Origin: JBBREP01 sp963716525
GTDB taxonomy: Bacteria; Actinomycetota; Acidimicrobiia; IMCC26256; PALSA-610
DNA length: 64,000 nucleotides
Assembly: GCA_963716525.1 (NCBI GenBank)
Contig: OY970315.1
Coordinates: 2,356,001-2,420,000, forward strand
Direction: 5' to 3'
The notes beneath the pieces were generated by a model that made no database searches, was not told the DNA's origin, and worked only from the letters and a program-made list of their open reading frames with translations. Positions 16,714-24,937 of this stretch are shown here, in pieces. The translations under genes and the position numbers were made by a program. Positions within the stretch are counted from its first letter, which is position 1; each line of letters begins with the position of its first letter.

Positions 16714-16757
16714 CATGCGTCGTTTGGGGCCCATATAGCGGTCCCAAACGACGCATG
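16714..16757. repeat. 44-bp palindromic element, copy A
   Basis: 15-bp perfect arms catgcgtcgtttggg / cccaaacgacgcatg around a 14-base core gcccatatagcggt. It starts three bases after the stop codon of the upstream gene. Copies B (18616-18659) and C (38278-38321) have identical arms. The core of A matches that of C in orientation and is inverted relative to B. Possible roles are transcription terminator or a small non-autonomous mobile element. Confidence 0.92.
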
Positions 16758-16802
16758 CGCGTGCTGCTGGACAGGCGGGGCGGGCGCGGGTGGAATGGTC
16801 CG

Positions 16803-18012
16803 GTGACCTACAACCAGCTGGGGCGCGTGGTGCACGACGCCGACGCGCACATCATGGAACCGCCCACGTGGCTGCGCAGCCACGCCGATCCGAAGCTCCG
16901 CGACCGCATCGCGATCCCGTCGCTCGAGGGCGGCAACGAGCTGCGCCAGACCGGTGATCCGGCCGAGCAGCTGCGCGACCTCGATGCCACCTTCGCCCGG
17001 CTCGCGGCCAAGCACGCGTCGGACGAGTACCGCGCCGACGAGGCCGCGCAGATCATGGCCCGCAAGAACTTCGCCGCCACCGGCGCGTTCGTCGCCGCCG
17101 ACCGCTCGCGCGCGCTCGACCTGCTCGGCTTCGCGAGCCAGCTCGTATTCAACACGTTCCACAACCGCCGGCTGCGCGACTGGGAGCACACCGGCGACGC
17201 CGAGCTCGCGTACGGCACCGCCCAGGCCCACAACCGCGGCATGATCGAGTTCTGCTCGGTCGATCCGCGCCTCCTGCCCACGTGCTACGTGCCGCTGATG
17301 GACTTCGAGCGGGCCGCGGCGATGGCCGACGAGGCGATCGCGATGGGTGCGGCCGCGCTGCTCGTGGCGTCGGGCTGCCCGGCCGGGCACTCGCCGAGCC
17401 ACCGCGGCCTCGACCCGGTGTGGGCGCGCGCAAGAGGCGCGCCTGCCGGTGGTGTTCCACGTGGGCGGTACCGGTGACCTGATCGACCACAACTACTTCG
17501 TCAACGGTCTGCCGATCCCGCCCGATTTCCACGGTGGTGAGGAGAACTTCAGGTCGGTCGACTACATGGGAATTCCGGGCCCGCCCGCGCAGACGCTCGC
17601 CACGATGGTGTTCGACGGCGTGTTCGACCGCTTCCCCGAGTTGCGCATCGGCGTGATCGAGCAGGGCGCGGTGTGGGTGCCGTCATGGATGCGACAGATG
17701 GAGTCGGCGTTCGACGCGTTCGTGAAGCACGAGGAGCGGGTGCGGGCACTGCGGATGCGGCCGACCGACTACGTGCGCCGGCAGATGCGCTTCACGCCGT
17801 ATCCCACCGAGGACGTGGGCTGGATCGTCGAGGAGGCCGGCCCCGAAGTGGTGCTGTTCTCGTCGGACTACCCGCACGTCGAAGGCGGCCGTCGCCCGAT
17901 CGAACGCTTCGAGGCCTCGCTCGGCGCCACGGGCGCGAGCGGGGACGTGAGGGACGCGTTCTACCACGACAACTTCGTCGACCTCATGGGAGCCGGATTA
18001 CGTGTCGCGTAA
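16803..18012 (+). CDS. Amidohydrolase-2 family protein (frameshift near 17435)
   Basis: A TIM-barrel metal-dependent hydrolase/decarboxylase of the ACMSD-like amidohydrolase-2 family. The first part carries the DADAHIMEPP strand (metal-binding D/HxH-like motif) and, from 17437, a second frame continues with LPVVFHVGG (His ligand), IGVIEQGAVWVPSWM and VVLFSSDYPHVEGG (the C-terminal Asp ligand in SDYPH). Frames meet in gcgcgcgcaagag, where two bases (one GC unit) seem missing. The GTG at 16803 is taken as the start; an ATG at 16755 lies inside the palindrome. It probably acts on aromatic or acyl carboxylates. The FABP-like gene follows by 38 bp. Confidence 0.8.
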
Positions 18013-18050
18013 GGTGCGGCCCCCGATCGGCGGAGCGAAGGGCTGAGACG

Positions 18051-18611
18051 ATGGCAGTCGACCCGAAGGACCTCGGGCCCCTCGCGGGACTCGTCGGCAC
18101 GTGGGAAGGCGACGACGGGCTCGATGTCGCCTACTCGCACACCCGCGGGATGATCTGGGAGACGCCGTACCGCGAACGGTCGTCGTTCAGCGCCTTCGGC
18201 CCGGTCGACAACGGCAAGCAGTGCCTGTTCGGGCTCGACTACCGCGCCGCGATGTGGCGCGAGAGCGAGGAGAACCCGTTCCACACCGAGATCGGCTACT
18301 GGCTCTGGGACGCCGCGGCGGCGAGCGTGCAGAAGTGCTTCATGATCCCGCGCGGCTCGGTGGCCTACGCCGGCGGCACCGCGGCGCCCACCGACGTGAA
18401 GTTCACGCTCACCGCGGAGCTCGGCAAGCTCGACTTCGGTGTGCTGGCGAACCCCTACTTGCACGGCGCGGCCAAGGTGCTCGGCTACGTGGTCGACGTC
18501 GTTGCCGACGGCACTGCCTACACGTACGAGCAGGACACCACGCTCGAGATGCTGGAGATCGAGGGCGTGTTCCACCACACCGACCGCTGCACGCTCCACC
18601 GCGCCGACTGA
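18051..18611 (+). CDS. Nitrobindin/FABP-like heme-binding beta-barrel protein
   Basis: A 186-residue protein with the N-terminal signature LAGLVGTWEGDDG that resembles the GxWxGxG motif of nitrobindin-type (DUF1794) beta-barrels. It is followed by many short alternating strands and a terminal HTDRCTLHR segment in which a His could ligate heme. It might bind heme and nitric oxide or a lipid-like ligand. The ATG at 18051 has a purine-rich leader (cgaagggctgagacg). It is probably co-transcribed with the preceding amidohydrolase and ends at palindrome copy B. Confidence 0.68.
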   Translation: MAVDPKDLGPLAGLVGTWEGDDGLDVAYSHTRGMIWETPYRERSSFSAFGPVDNGKQCLFGLDYRAAMWRESEENPFHTEIGYWLWDAAAASVQKCFMIPRGSVAYAGGTAAPTDVKFTLTAELGKLDFGVLANPYLHGAAKVLGYVVDVVADGTAYTYEQDTTLEMLEIEGVFHHTDRCTLHRAD

Positions 18612-18615
18612 GCCA

Positions 18616-18659
18616 CATGCGTCGTTTGGGACCGCTATGTGGTACCCAAACGACGCATG
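18616..18659. repeat. 44-bp palindromic element, copy B
   Basis: Arms identical to copies A and C; core accgctatgtggta, i.e. inverted orientation. It begins 5 bp after one stop codon and ends 2 bp before the convergent stop codon, exactly filling the gap between two convergent genes, as a bidirectional terminator would. Confidence 0.92.
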
Positions 18660-18660
18660 G

Positions 18661-19032
18661 TCAGGTGAGCTGGGCCGCGAGGGTTTTGGGGGCGACGCAG
18701 CGGTAGGCGTCCGCGAGGATGGCGCGCAGCTCGGCATCGGGGCACGGACGGTCGAGGCGCACGCCGAGCCAACCGCGGCCGCCCACGTACGCCGGCCGGT
18801 AGAAGCGGTCGGGTTCCTCGTCGATCATCGCCTGCTGCACGCCCGGCGGCGCCGCGCAGATCAGGCCGACCATCCCGTCGCCGTGGTGGTTGTCCCAGAA
18901 GGTTGCGACGGTCTTCTTCCCGCGCACGAACCACGTGGGCGCGCCGTGCGACAGCCGCTCCTCCACCTCGGGGAACGACAGGCAGACCTTGCGCACTCGC
19001 GCGAGTTGACGATCTGCGGCGCTACCGGCCAT
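18661..19032 (-). CDS. MmcQ/YjbR-family protein
   Basis: A 123-residue protein of the MmcQ/YjbR fold (CyaY-like alpha/beta). Typical segments are VCLSFPEVEERLSHG, PTWFVRGKKTVATFW, GLICAAPPG and RPAYVGGRGWLGVRLD. Members are small cytoplasmic proteins suggested to bind DNA; the biochemical role is not settled. The ATG at 19032 is preferred over the longer frame from 19095, because the extension just translates a copy of the 41-bp repeat (19034-19069). Confidence 0.8.
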   Translation of the reverse strand: MAGSAADRQLARVRKVCLSFPEVEERLSHGAPTWFVRGKKTVATFWDNHHGDGMVGLICAAPPGVQQAMIDEEPDRFYRPAYVGGRGWLGVRLDRPCPDAELRAILADAYRCVAPKTLAAQLT

Positions 19033-19033
19033 C

Positions 19034-19069
19034 GCCCCTGGGGCGCGAGCCGCAGGTGAGCGGGGGTGG
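19034..19069. repeat. Copy of the 41-bp repeat between mmcQ-like and enoyl-CoA hydratase genes
   Basis: gcccctggggcgcgagccg followed by caggtgagcgggggtgg, inverse orientation relative to the array. It abuts the start codon at 19032 and lies in the divergent promoter region. Confidence 0.72.
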
Positions 19070-19112
19070 TCGCGCATCGACGGGACCATACCCATTCGGC
19101 CAGACTGCCGCC

Positions 19113-19916
19113 ATGTCCTTCGTCGTCGTCGACAAGCCGCGCCCGCACGTCACGCTGATCACGCTCAACCGCCCCGAGCGCATGAACGCGATGGCGTTCG
19201 ACGTGATGATCCCCTTCCGAGAGACGCTCGAGGCGGTGGGTCACGACAACGACACCCGTGTGGTGGTGCTCACCGGTGCCGGGCACGGATTCTGCTCGGG
19301 CGCCGACCTCGAGGACTCCGGCATCGTGCCGAACATCGGCGGTCTCACCCCGACGACGATCGCGCACCGCGCCCTCGAACTGCTCGACGACGTGATCCTC
19401 ACGATCCGCAAGCTGCACCAGCCCGTGATCGCTGCGGTCAACGGCGCGGCGATCGGCGGCGGCTTCTGCCTGGCGTGCGCGTGCGACATCCGCATCGCGG
19501 CGCCGCAGGCGTACTTCCGCGCCGCCGGCATCAACAACGGGCTCACCGCGTCGGAGCTCGGTATCAGCTACCTGCTCCCGCGCGAGATCGGCGCCTCACG
19601 CGCGTTCGAGATCATGCTCTCGGGGCGTGACGTCGACGCCGCCGAAGCCGACCGCATCGGCCTCGTGTCGAAGGTCGCGCCCGACGGCGCCCTGCTCGAC
19701 GAGTGCTACGCGCTGGCCGAAGGCATCATCGGCTACAGCCGCATCGGCGTGGAGCTCACGAAGCGCATGCTCTGGTCGAGCCTCGACGCGAGCAGCATGC
19801 GCGCGCACATGGACCACGAAGGCACCGCGCAGCTCTACGTGCGGCTCACCACCCAGAACTTCCAGGAGGCGATCGCCGCCCGCAAGGAGAAGCGTCCGCC
19901 CGTGTTCCGTGACTGA
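19113..19916 (+). CDS. Enoyl-CoA hydratase/isomerase family protein
   Basis: A 267-residue crotonase-fold enzyme. Evidence: LITLNRPERMNAM, the oxyanion-hole segments GHGFCSGADLEDSG and VNGAAIGGGFCLACACDIRIA, and the C-terminal helix region. The catalytic segment reads INNGLTASELGISYLLPR, so one acidic residue (Glu in ASELG) is available. It should act on an acyl-CoA thioester, either in beta-oxidation or in a side pathway. The ATG at 19113 follows a short leader. The methyltransferase gene starts inside its last codons (overlap of 8 bp), indicating translational coupling. Confidence 0.88.
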   Translation: MSFVVVDKPRPHVTLITLNRPERMNAMAFDVMIPFRETLEAVGHDNDTRVVVLTGAGHGFCSGADLEDSGIVPNIGGLTPTTIAHRALELLDDVILTIRKLHQPVIAAVNGAAIGGGFCLACACDIRIAAPQAYFRAAGINNGLTASELGISYLLPREIGASRAFEIMLSGRDVDAAEADRIGLVSKVAPDGALLDECYALAEGIIGYSRIGVELTKRMLWSSLDASSMRAHMDHEGTAQLYVRLTTQNFQEAIAARKEKRPPVFRD

Positions 19917-20760
19917 CGCCGGCGCCTCCTACCAGCGACCCCAGCGCGATGCCGGCGGCTGGTGCTGCGACCGGCGTGCCGGACGGATCAGCTTCGACGC
20001 CGTCGCGCAGCAATATCACGGGGCGCGGCCGCGCTACCCCGACGAGCTCTACGACAAGCTCGTCGAGCTGACCGGAATCGACGAAGATTCCAGGTTGCTC
20101 GAGATCGGCCCGGGCACCGGTATCGCGACGCGCGCAATGGCCGAGCGGGGCTTGCACATCACCGCGCTGGAGTTGGGCGAGCACATGGCAGAGTTCGCGA
20201 GGCAGGAGCTCGCCGCGTTCGAGAACGTCGACGTCGTCACCGGCGACTTCGAAACGTGGAAACCCGGTGATCGCGCGCCGTTCGACCTCATCTATGCGGC
20301 GACCGCCTTCCACTGGATCGAGCCGGACGTGCGCTACCCGCGTGTCGCCGAACTCTTGCGCCCCGGCGGTCATCTCGCGATCTGGACGGCGGGCCATGTG
20401 TTCCCGCACGGCGGCGACCCGTTCTTCCGCGAGATCCAGGACGTCTACGACGCGCTCGGGGACTCGGTCGATCGCGATGCTGCCTGGGCCGCGCCGGGTG
20501 AGCTTGCCGACGAATGGAGTGGCGAGCTGCGGCGGAGCGGCGTCTTCGACGACGTCCAGTTCTTGCAGTTCGCCTGGGTGGTCGACTACGACGTCGACGC
20601 GTACATCGCCTTGCTCGACACGTTCTCCGCGAACCTGCTGCGCCCACCCGCCGAGAGGGACTACCTGTACTCCGAGATCCGCCGCCGCGTCGCGGCGCGC
20701 GACGACAAGCTCCTGCATCGCGGCTGGGGCGCGCCGCTCCACCTCGCCCGGCGCAAGTAG
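19909..20760 (+). CDS. Class I SAM-dependent methyltransferase
   Basis: A 283-residue methyltransferase. Motif I is LLEIGPGTGIATRAMAERG, with the acidic end of beta-2 in ITALELGEHM; motif II/III is FDLIYAATAFHWIEPD and motif post-III is LLRPGGHLAIW. The N-terminal SFDAVAQQYHGARPRYPDEL is common in this subgroup of small-molecule methyltransferases. The substrate is unknown. The GTG at 19909 overlaps the stop of the enoyl-CoA hydratase gene, so the two are probably one operon. Confidence 0.85.
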   Translation: MTDAGASYQRPQRDAGGWCCDRRAGRISFDAVAQQYHGARPRYPDELYDKLVELTGIDEDSRLLEIGPGTGIATRAMAERGLHITALELGEHMAEFARQELAAFENVDVVTGDFETWKPGDRAPFDLIYAATAFHWIEPDVRYPRVAELLRPGGHLAIWTAGHVFPHGGDPFFREIQDVYDALGDSVDRDAAWAAPGELADEWSGELRRSGVFDDVQFLQFAWVVDYDVDAYIALLDTFSANLLRPPAERDYLYSEIRRRVAARDDKLLHRGWGAPLHLARRK

Positions 20761-20780
20761 CGGGCGAAGGGCGTGGGGGC

Positions 20781-21467
20781 TCAGGCTTGTGTGAGGGGCG
20801 GGCCGTCGAAGCGGTCGACGGTGGCGAACTGCTCGACGGGGTTGCGCTTCAGCTTCGTGGGGTGCTTCGGCGTATGGCCCAGCGCCACTAACGCGGCGAT
20901 CGTGTGCGACGGCGGGATCCCGAACGACCGGCGAGCCTCCGACTCGGCCCGGCACACGAACGTGGTGAGCACGCCGCCAAGGCCCTCGGCGCGCGCCGCC
21001 AGAAGGATGTTCTGCACGAACGGGTAGATCGACGCGCCACCGATGATGCTCACGTGGTCGGCGTCGATGTCGGTGACGGCAAGCGCGCGCAGGTCGACCG
21101 AAACGAGGAGCACCGCCGGTCCGGGCCGCGCGAGCGCATCGAGGAACGGGTTGTCGATCGATTGAAGGCGGGCGGTCTCGAGATCGGCCGGCGAGCCGTG
21201 CCAGCGACCGTCGTCGCCCGGCGCGAACGGCACCGCGCCCACCGCGACCTGCGCGGCGTACTCCAGGAAGCCGATGTGCGACAGCCGCGCGATCTCCGCC
21301 CGGGCCTCGGGCGACTCCATAACGGTGACGTGCCAGCCCTGGCGGTTCCCGCCGCTGCCCGCGAAGCGGGCGGTGTCGAGGACGCGCCACAGCACCTCAC
21401 GCGCGACCGGCTCGTCGGTCAGCTCGCGGGCGGAGCCCATCGACCGGATCGCATCGCGGACCTCCAC
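20781..21467 (-). CDS. Nitroreductase-family flavoprotein
   Basis: A 228-residue FMN enzyme. The family pattern is seen in VRDAIRSMGSARELTDEPV (FMN phosphate contact), ARFAGSGGNRQGW (the S/GxxN-x-Q/P-W pattern) and ASIYPFVQNILLAARAEGLGG followed by IPPSHTIAALVALGH. It may reduce nitro groups, quinones or act as a dehydrogenase on a neighbouring pathway intermediate. It starts with GTG at 21467 inside a 13-bp repeat that also carries the stop codon of the upstream amidohydrolase, so the two are likely co-transcribed. Confidence 0.85.
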   Translation of the reverse strand: MEVRDAIRSMGSARELTDEPVAREVLWRVLDTARFAGSGGNRQGWHVTVMESPEARAEIARLSHIGFLEYAAQVAVGAVPFAPGDDGRWHGSPADLETARLQSIDNPFLDALARPGPAVLLVSVDLRALAVTDIDADHVSIIGGASIYPFVQNILLAARAEGLGGVLTTFVCRAESEARRSFGIPPSHTIAALVALGHTPKHPTKLKRNPVEQFATVDRFDGPPLTQA

Positions 21468-21504
21468 TTCAGGCCGTCACTTCATGCCGTCACTTCAGGC
21501 CGTT
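21466..21504. repeat. Three 13-bp repeats across a stop-start junction
   Basis: acttcaggccgtc, acttcatgccgtc, acttcaggccgtt. The amidohydrolase stop codon (minus strand) is in the third unit and the nitroreductase GTG begins at the first, so the intergenic spacer itself is the duplicated unit. Confidence 0.85.
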
Positions 21505-22775
21505 GCCCGTTCCTGGATGGCGGCGGCGCTGATACCGAGCGTGCGCTCGTAACGGCCCTTGTCCATCGAGCGGATCGACGTGTCGTGGCCGGCGGCCTCG
21601 GCCCGGAGCGCGGCGACCGTCGATTGTTCGCGGGAACGGTGCACGAACGGATCGAAGTGGTACCAGCGGCACGCGTTCTCGTGCGAGATCTTGTGCAGCT
21701 CGGCGTCGGGAACGTCGGCCGCGACCGCGGCGAGCTCCTCTGGGGCATACGGCCACGACGAATCGGAGTGCGGGTAGTCGCACTCCCACGCGATGTTGTC
21801 GATGCCGATCATGTCGCGCAGGCGGATGCCCACCGGGTCGGCGATGAAGCACGTGAGGAACCGCTCACGGAACACCTCGCTCGGTGTCTTCGGGCCGAAG
21901 TCCTGGCCGGTCCATGCGTGGTGCATGTCGTACGTGCGGTCGAGCCGGTCGAGGAAGTAGGGGATCCAACCGGTGCCGCCCTCCGACAGCGCGATGCGCA
22001 GCGCGGGGAACTCTTTGATCACACGTGACCACACCAGGTCGGCGGCGGCTTGGCAGATGTTCATCGGCTGCAGCGTGATCATCACGTCGACCGGCGCGTT
22101 GTCGGCCGTCACGACGAGCCGGCCGGAGCTGCCGAGATGCACCGAGACGACGACGTCGTGGTCGCAGCACGCGGTCCACAGCGGGTCCCAGTACGCATCG
22201 TGGAAGCTGGGGTAGCCGAGCGCGGCGGGGTTCTCGGTGAACGTGAGCGAGTGGCAGCCCTTGGCCGCGACACGCGCGATCTCGCGCGCCGCGAGGTCGG
22301 CGTCCCACAACACCGGCAGCGCGCACGGGATGAAGCGGCCCGGGTAGGCGCCGCACCAGTCGTCGATGTGCCAGTCGTTGTAGGCCTGGAGCACCGCGAG
22401 CGCGAGACCCTTGTCGTCGGCGCCCGCGAAGAGCCGGCCCGCGAAGCCGGGGAACGACGGGAAGCACATCGATGCGAGTACGCCGCCTGCGTTCATGTCC
22501 TTGATGCGCTCGTGGATGTCGTAGCAGCCGGGACGCATCTCGTCGAACGCGGTCGGGTCGACGCCGTACTCGCTCTTGGGCCGGCCCGCGACCGCGTTGA
22601 GGCCGACGTTGGGGATCACCGCGCCGTTGAACGTCCACACGTCGGACCCGTCGTCGGTGTGCACCACGCGTGGGGCCGCGTCGGCATACTTCGCCGGCAC
22701 GCGGCCGTCGAACATGCCCGGCGGCTCCACGAGATGGTCGTCGACGGAGACGAGGATCAGGTCTTCAGCGCGCAT
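21495..22775 (-). CDS. Amidohydrolase-2 family protein
   Basis: A 426-residue TIM-barrel hydrolase/decarboxylase. Metal-site segments: SVDDHLVEPP near the N-terminus (the position of the HxH motif, here DxH-like), VVVSVHLGSSG (His), ALSEGGTGWIPYFLDRLDR, and the C-terminal WECDYPHSDSSWP containing the metal-binding Asp. Members of this family act on carboxylated aromatics or acyl compounds; the substrate is unknown. The ATG at 22775 precedes the typical MRAEDLILVSVDDH start. It is upstream of and coupled with the nitroreductase gene. Confidence 0.87.
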   Translation of the reverse strand: MRAEDLILVSVDDHLVEPPGMFDGRVPAKYADAAPRVVHTDDGSDVWTFNGAVIPNVGLNAVAGRPKSEYGVDPTAFDEMRPGCYDIHERIKDMNAGGVLASMCFPSFPGFAGRLFAGADDKGLALAVLQAYNDWHIDDWCGAYPGRFIPCALPVLWDADLAAREIARVAAKGCHSLTFTENPAALGYPSFHDAYWDPLWTACCDHDVVVSVHLGSSGRLVVTADNAPVDVMITLQPMNICQAAADLVWSRVIKEFPALRIALSEGGTGWIPYFLDRLDRTYDMHHAWTGQDFGPKTPSEVFRERFLTCFIADPVGIRLRDMIGIDNIAWECDYPHSDSSWPYAPEELAAVAADVPDAELHKISHENACRWYHFDPFVHRSREQSTVAALRAEAAGHDTSIRSMDKGRYERTLGISAAAIQERATA

Positions 22776-22784
22776 GCGGCAACG

Positions 22785-23625
22785 TTACGGCGCGACGGCG
22801 ACGGTGCGCACCCGGGCTCGCGCGAGGCCGAACGCCCAACGACCGAGCGATTCCACCTGGGCCATCGCGGCGATGATGACGATCGCGACGATGCCGTCGA
22901 GCCAGTAGTGGTAACCGGTGAACGTCACCGCGGCGAACACCATGGCGAGATGCAGGGTCATCAGCCAGCGCCACGGGCTCGGGCTCACGCGGATCACCGC
23001 GATCGTGAACAGTGCAGCCCATGCGATGTGCACCGACGGCATCGCCGAGAACTGGTCGGGGCCGCCGTGGCCGACCGCCTGGTAGACGTTCGGGCCGAGC
23101 AGCTTCCCGGTGTCGATGACGTGCAGGCCCGGCACCAGCCGTGGCGGTGCCACCGCGATCAGCTGGATCAGAAGGCACGACAGCGTGGTGAGCGCGAGCA
23201 CGTTGCGCACGCGGGGGTAGCGGTCGCGGTGGCGGAAGAACAGCCACAGCAGGAAGATGATCAACGACGGCACGTGCTCGAACGCGTAGTAGGTGTTGAG
23301 CACGCGAACGAAGGCATGTGAATGCAGCGCCCATTGCTGCAATGTGCGCTCGTTCGGCAAGTGCATCGCTGCGTTCGACGTTCCATATCCACTGCCCGTG
23401 CTGGACTGCACCGGTGTCCTGCGTGACCGCGAGGCGGCCCGCGATCATCCAGAGCGCGTACAGGCCGAGCACCATCGCGAGCTCGCGGAACACCGCACCG
23501 ACCGCGATCGTGGCCCGCGTCGGCCGGGACACGTAGCGGATCGGCACGCCGACCGTGGCCGCGGCCGCGCCCATCACGATCGCGTCGTTGGCGGGCAGCC
23601 AGTGCATGGCGGCGAGGATGATCAC
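22785..23625 (-). CDS. PAP2/inositolphosphotransferase-like membrane protein (frameshift near 23370)
   Basis: Polytopic membrane enzyme of the PAP2_3 type. The N-terminal part (23625 to about 23370) has two helices (MVLGLYALWMIAGRLA). The second frame continues with MHLPNERTLQQWALHS, several helices, then the lipid-phosphatase signatures FSAMPSVHIAWAALF (PSxH) and TFTGYHYWLDGIVAIV (GYHYxLD). It should transfer or hydrolyse a phosphate or phospho-inositol headgroup at the membrane. One extra base in the run between the two parts explains the break. It ends 10 bp before the start of the convergently read amidohydrolase region on the same strand. Confidence 0.75.
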
Positions 23626-23727
23626 GATGGCGCCGCCTCCGGCAGCGCTGCGAGCTCCCTGCGCACCGATGTCGCTCCTTCGTCGCTCCTCGGCTGCTCC
23701 GGTGGCCGCCCGGGGCGCATGGTCGGC

Positions 23728-24896
23728 CTACCCCGCATCGCTCTCGACCCTGAATCGTGTGGCCCGGATGTGCTGCAGCTTGTGCTCGTCGTCGGTGTGC
23801 TCGTGGTAGAGGCACACGACCGTGCCGTCGTGCAGCACCGTCGCGCTCGGATAGCCGATGTGCTGGTACACACCCGAGAAGTCAGGGTCGACGCTCGACG
23901 GCACGCCGCCCTCTCGGATCGTGAACTCGTGGGCCGGGTCCCATGTGAGGCCGTCGCGGGAGACGCATCCCCGCACGCCGTACGGTGGCCGGCGGTACCC
24001 GTAGACCATCAGCAGGCGGCCGTCGGGGAGCGTGACGATCTCGGCCGGGTAGCCCCAGATCTTCGTGAACCGCGGTGCGCTCCACGAGAAGCCGTCGTCG
24101 TCGCTCACCACGATCGCCAGGTTCTTGGCGTCGCCGCTCGGGTTCACGTGGGTGCGGAGCAGGCCCACCATACGGCCGTCGTCGAGGCGGTGGATCGCCG
24201 GCTCCTCGTAGTCGACGATGCTCGCGGCGTCATACGCCATCGTGGAGTAGTACTCCCAGTTGCGGCCGCCGTCGTCGCTGCGCAGCAGCGCGCGCTGCGC
24301 GTCGACTCGTGCTCGCCCTCCTCGCCGTAGCCGCGGATGCGGCCGTACACGCCCATGAGCAGCACGGCTCCGGGCAGCTCCCAGCAGCCGAGCCGGCAGC
24401 CGGCGTGCTTGAGCGGCCGCGCGTTCACCGGGATCATGTCGCTCCACGTGCGCCCGCCGTCGGTGGAGCGCACCACGTAGGTGCCGAGCCAGCTCATCAG
24501 CCGGTACGACCAGCTCCAGTCGCCGTGCTCGGTGTTGCGGGGCCCACGTGACCACGACGGCTGCTCGGGCGTGATGCCGCGCTTGAAGTAGCCGGCGAGT
24601 GTGAAGTTCACGATCAGCGTGCCGTCGCCGAGCTCGCAGATCCCGCAGTCCCAGTTCGCGGTGGTGTCGGTGTAGGGGAGCACCACCTGGCGGTCGCCCC
24701 ATGTGCGCCCCCCGTCGGTGGAGCGCACGAGCACGGTCTGGCCGCTGTCGTGGTGGAACGGCCAGCGCTCCTCGTTGTACACCGCAACGAGCTCGCCCGA
24801 TCGCAGCGTGCGCACCGAAGCCTGGTTGTACGCGTGCCGATGCGTCGCGTCGATGTCGACGAGCACGTGCTCCACGTCGGTGATCACGGCCGGCAC
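23728..24896 (-). CDS. Sialidase-like six-bladed propeller protein (frameshift near 24303)
   Basis: BNR/Asp-box repeats are evenly spaced along an about 390-residue protein: STDGGRTWGD, STDGGRTWSD, then in the second frame SDDGGRNWEY, SDDDGFSWSA and SRDGLTWDP. This is the sialidase/exo-glycosidase propeller fold. No signal peptide is visible, so it would act in the cytoplasm on imported oligosaccharides. Whether it is a true sialidase cannot be told, since the Arg triad is not securely placed. It is divergent from the GH38 mannosidase with 41 bp between starts, suggesting joint regulation. Confidence 0.78.
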
Positions 24897-24937
24897 GGAG
24901 CCGAAGTTACCTGGGGCGAACCTGCGAAGATACGGCG

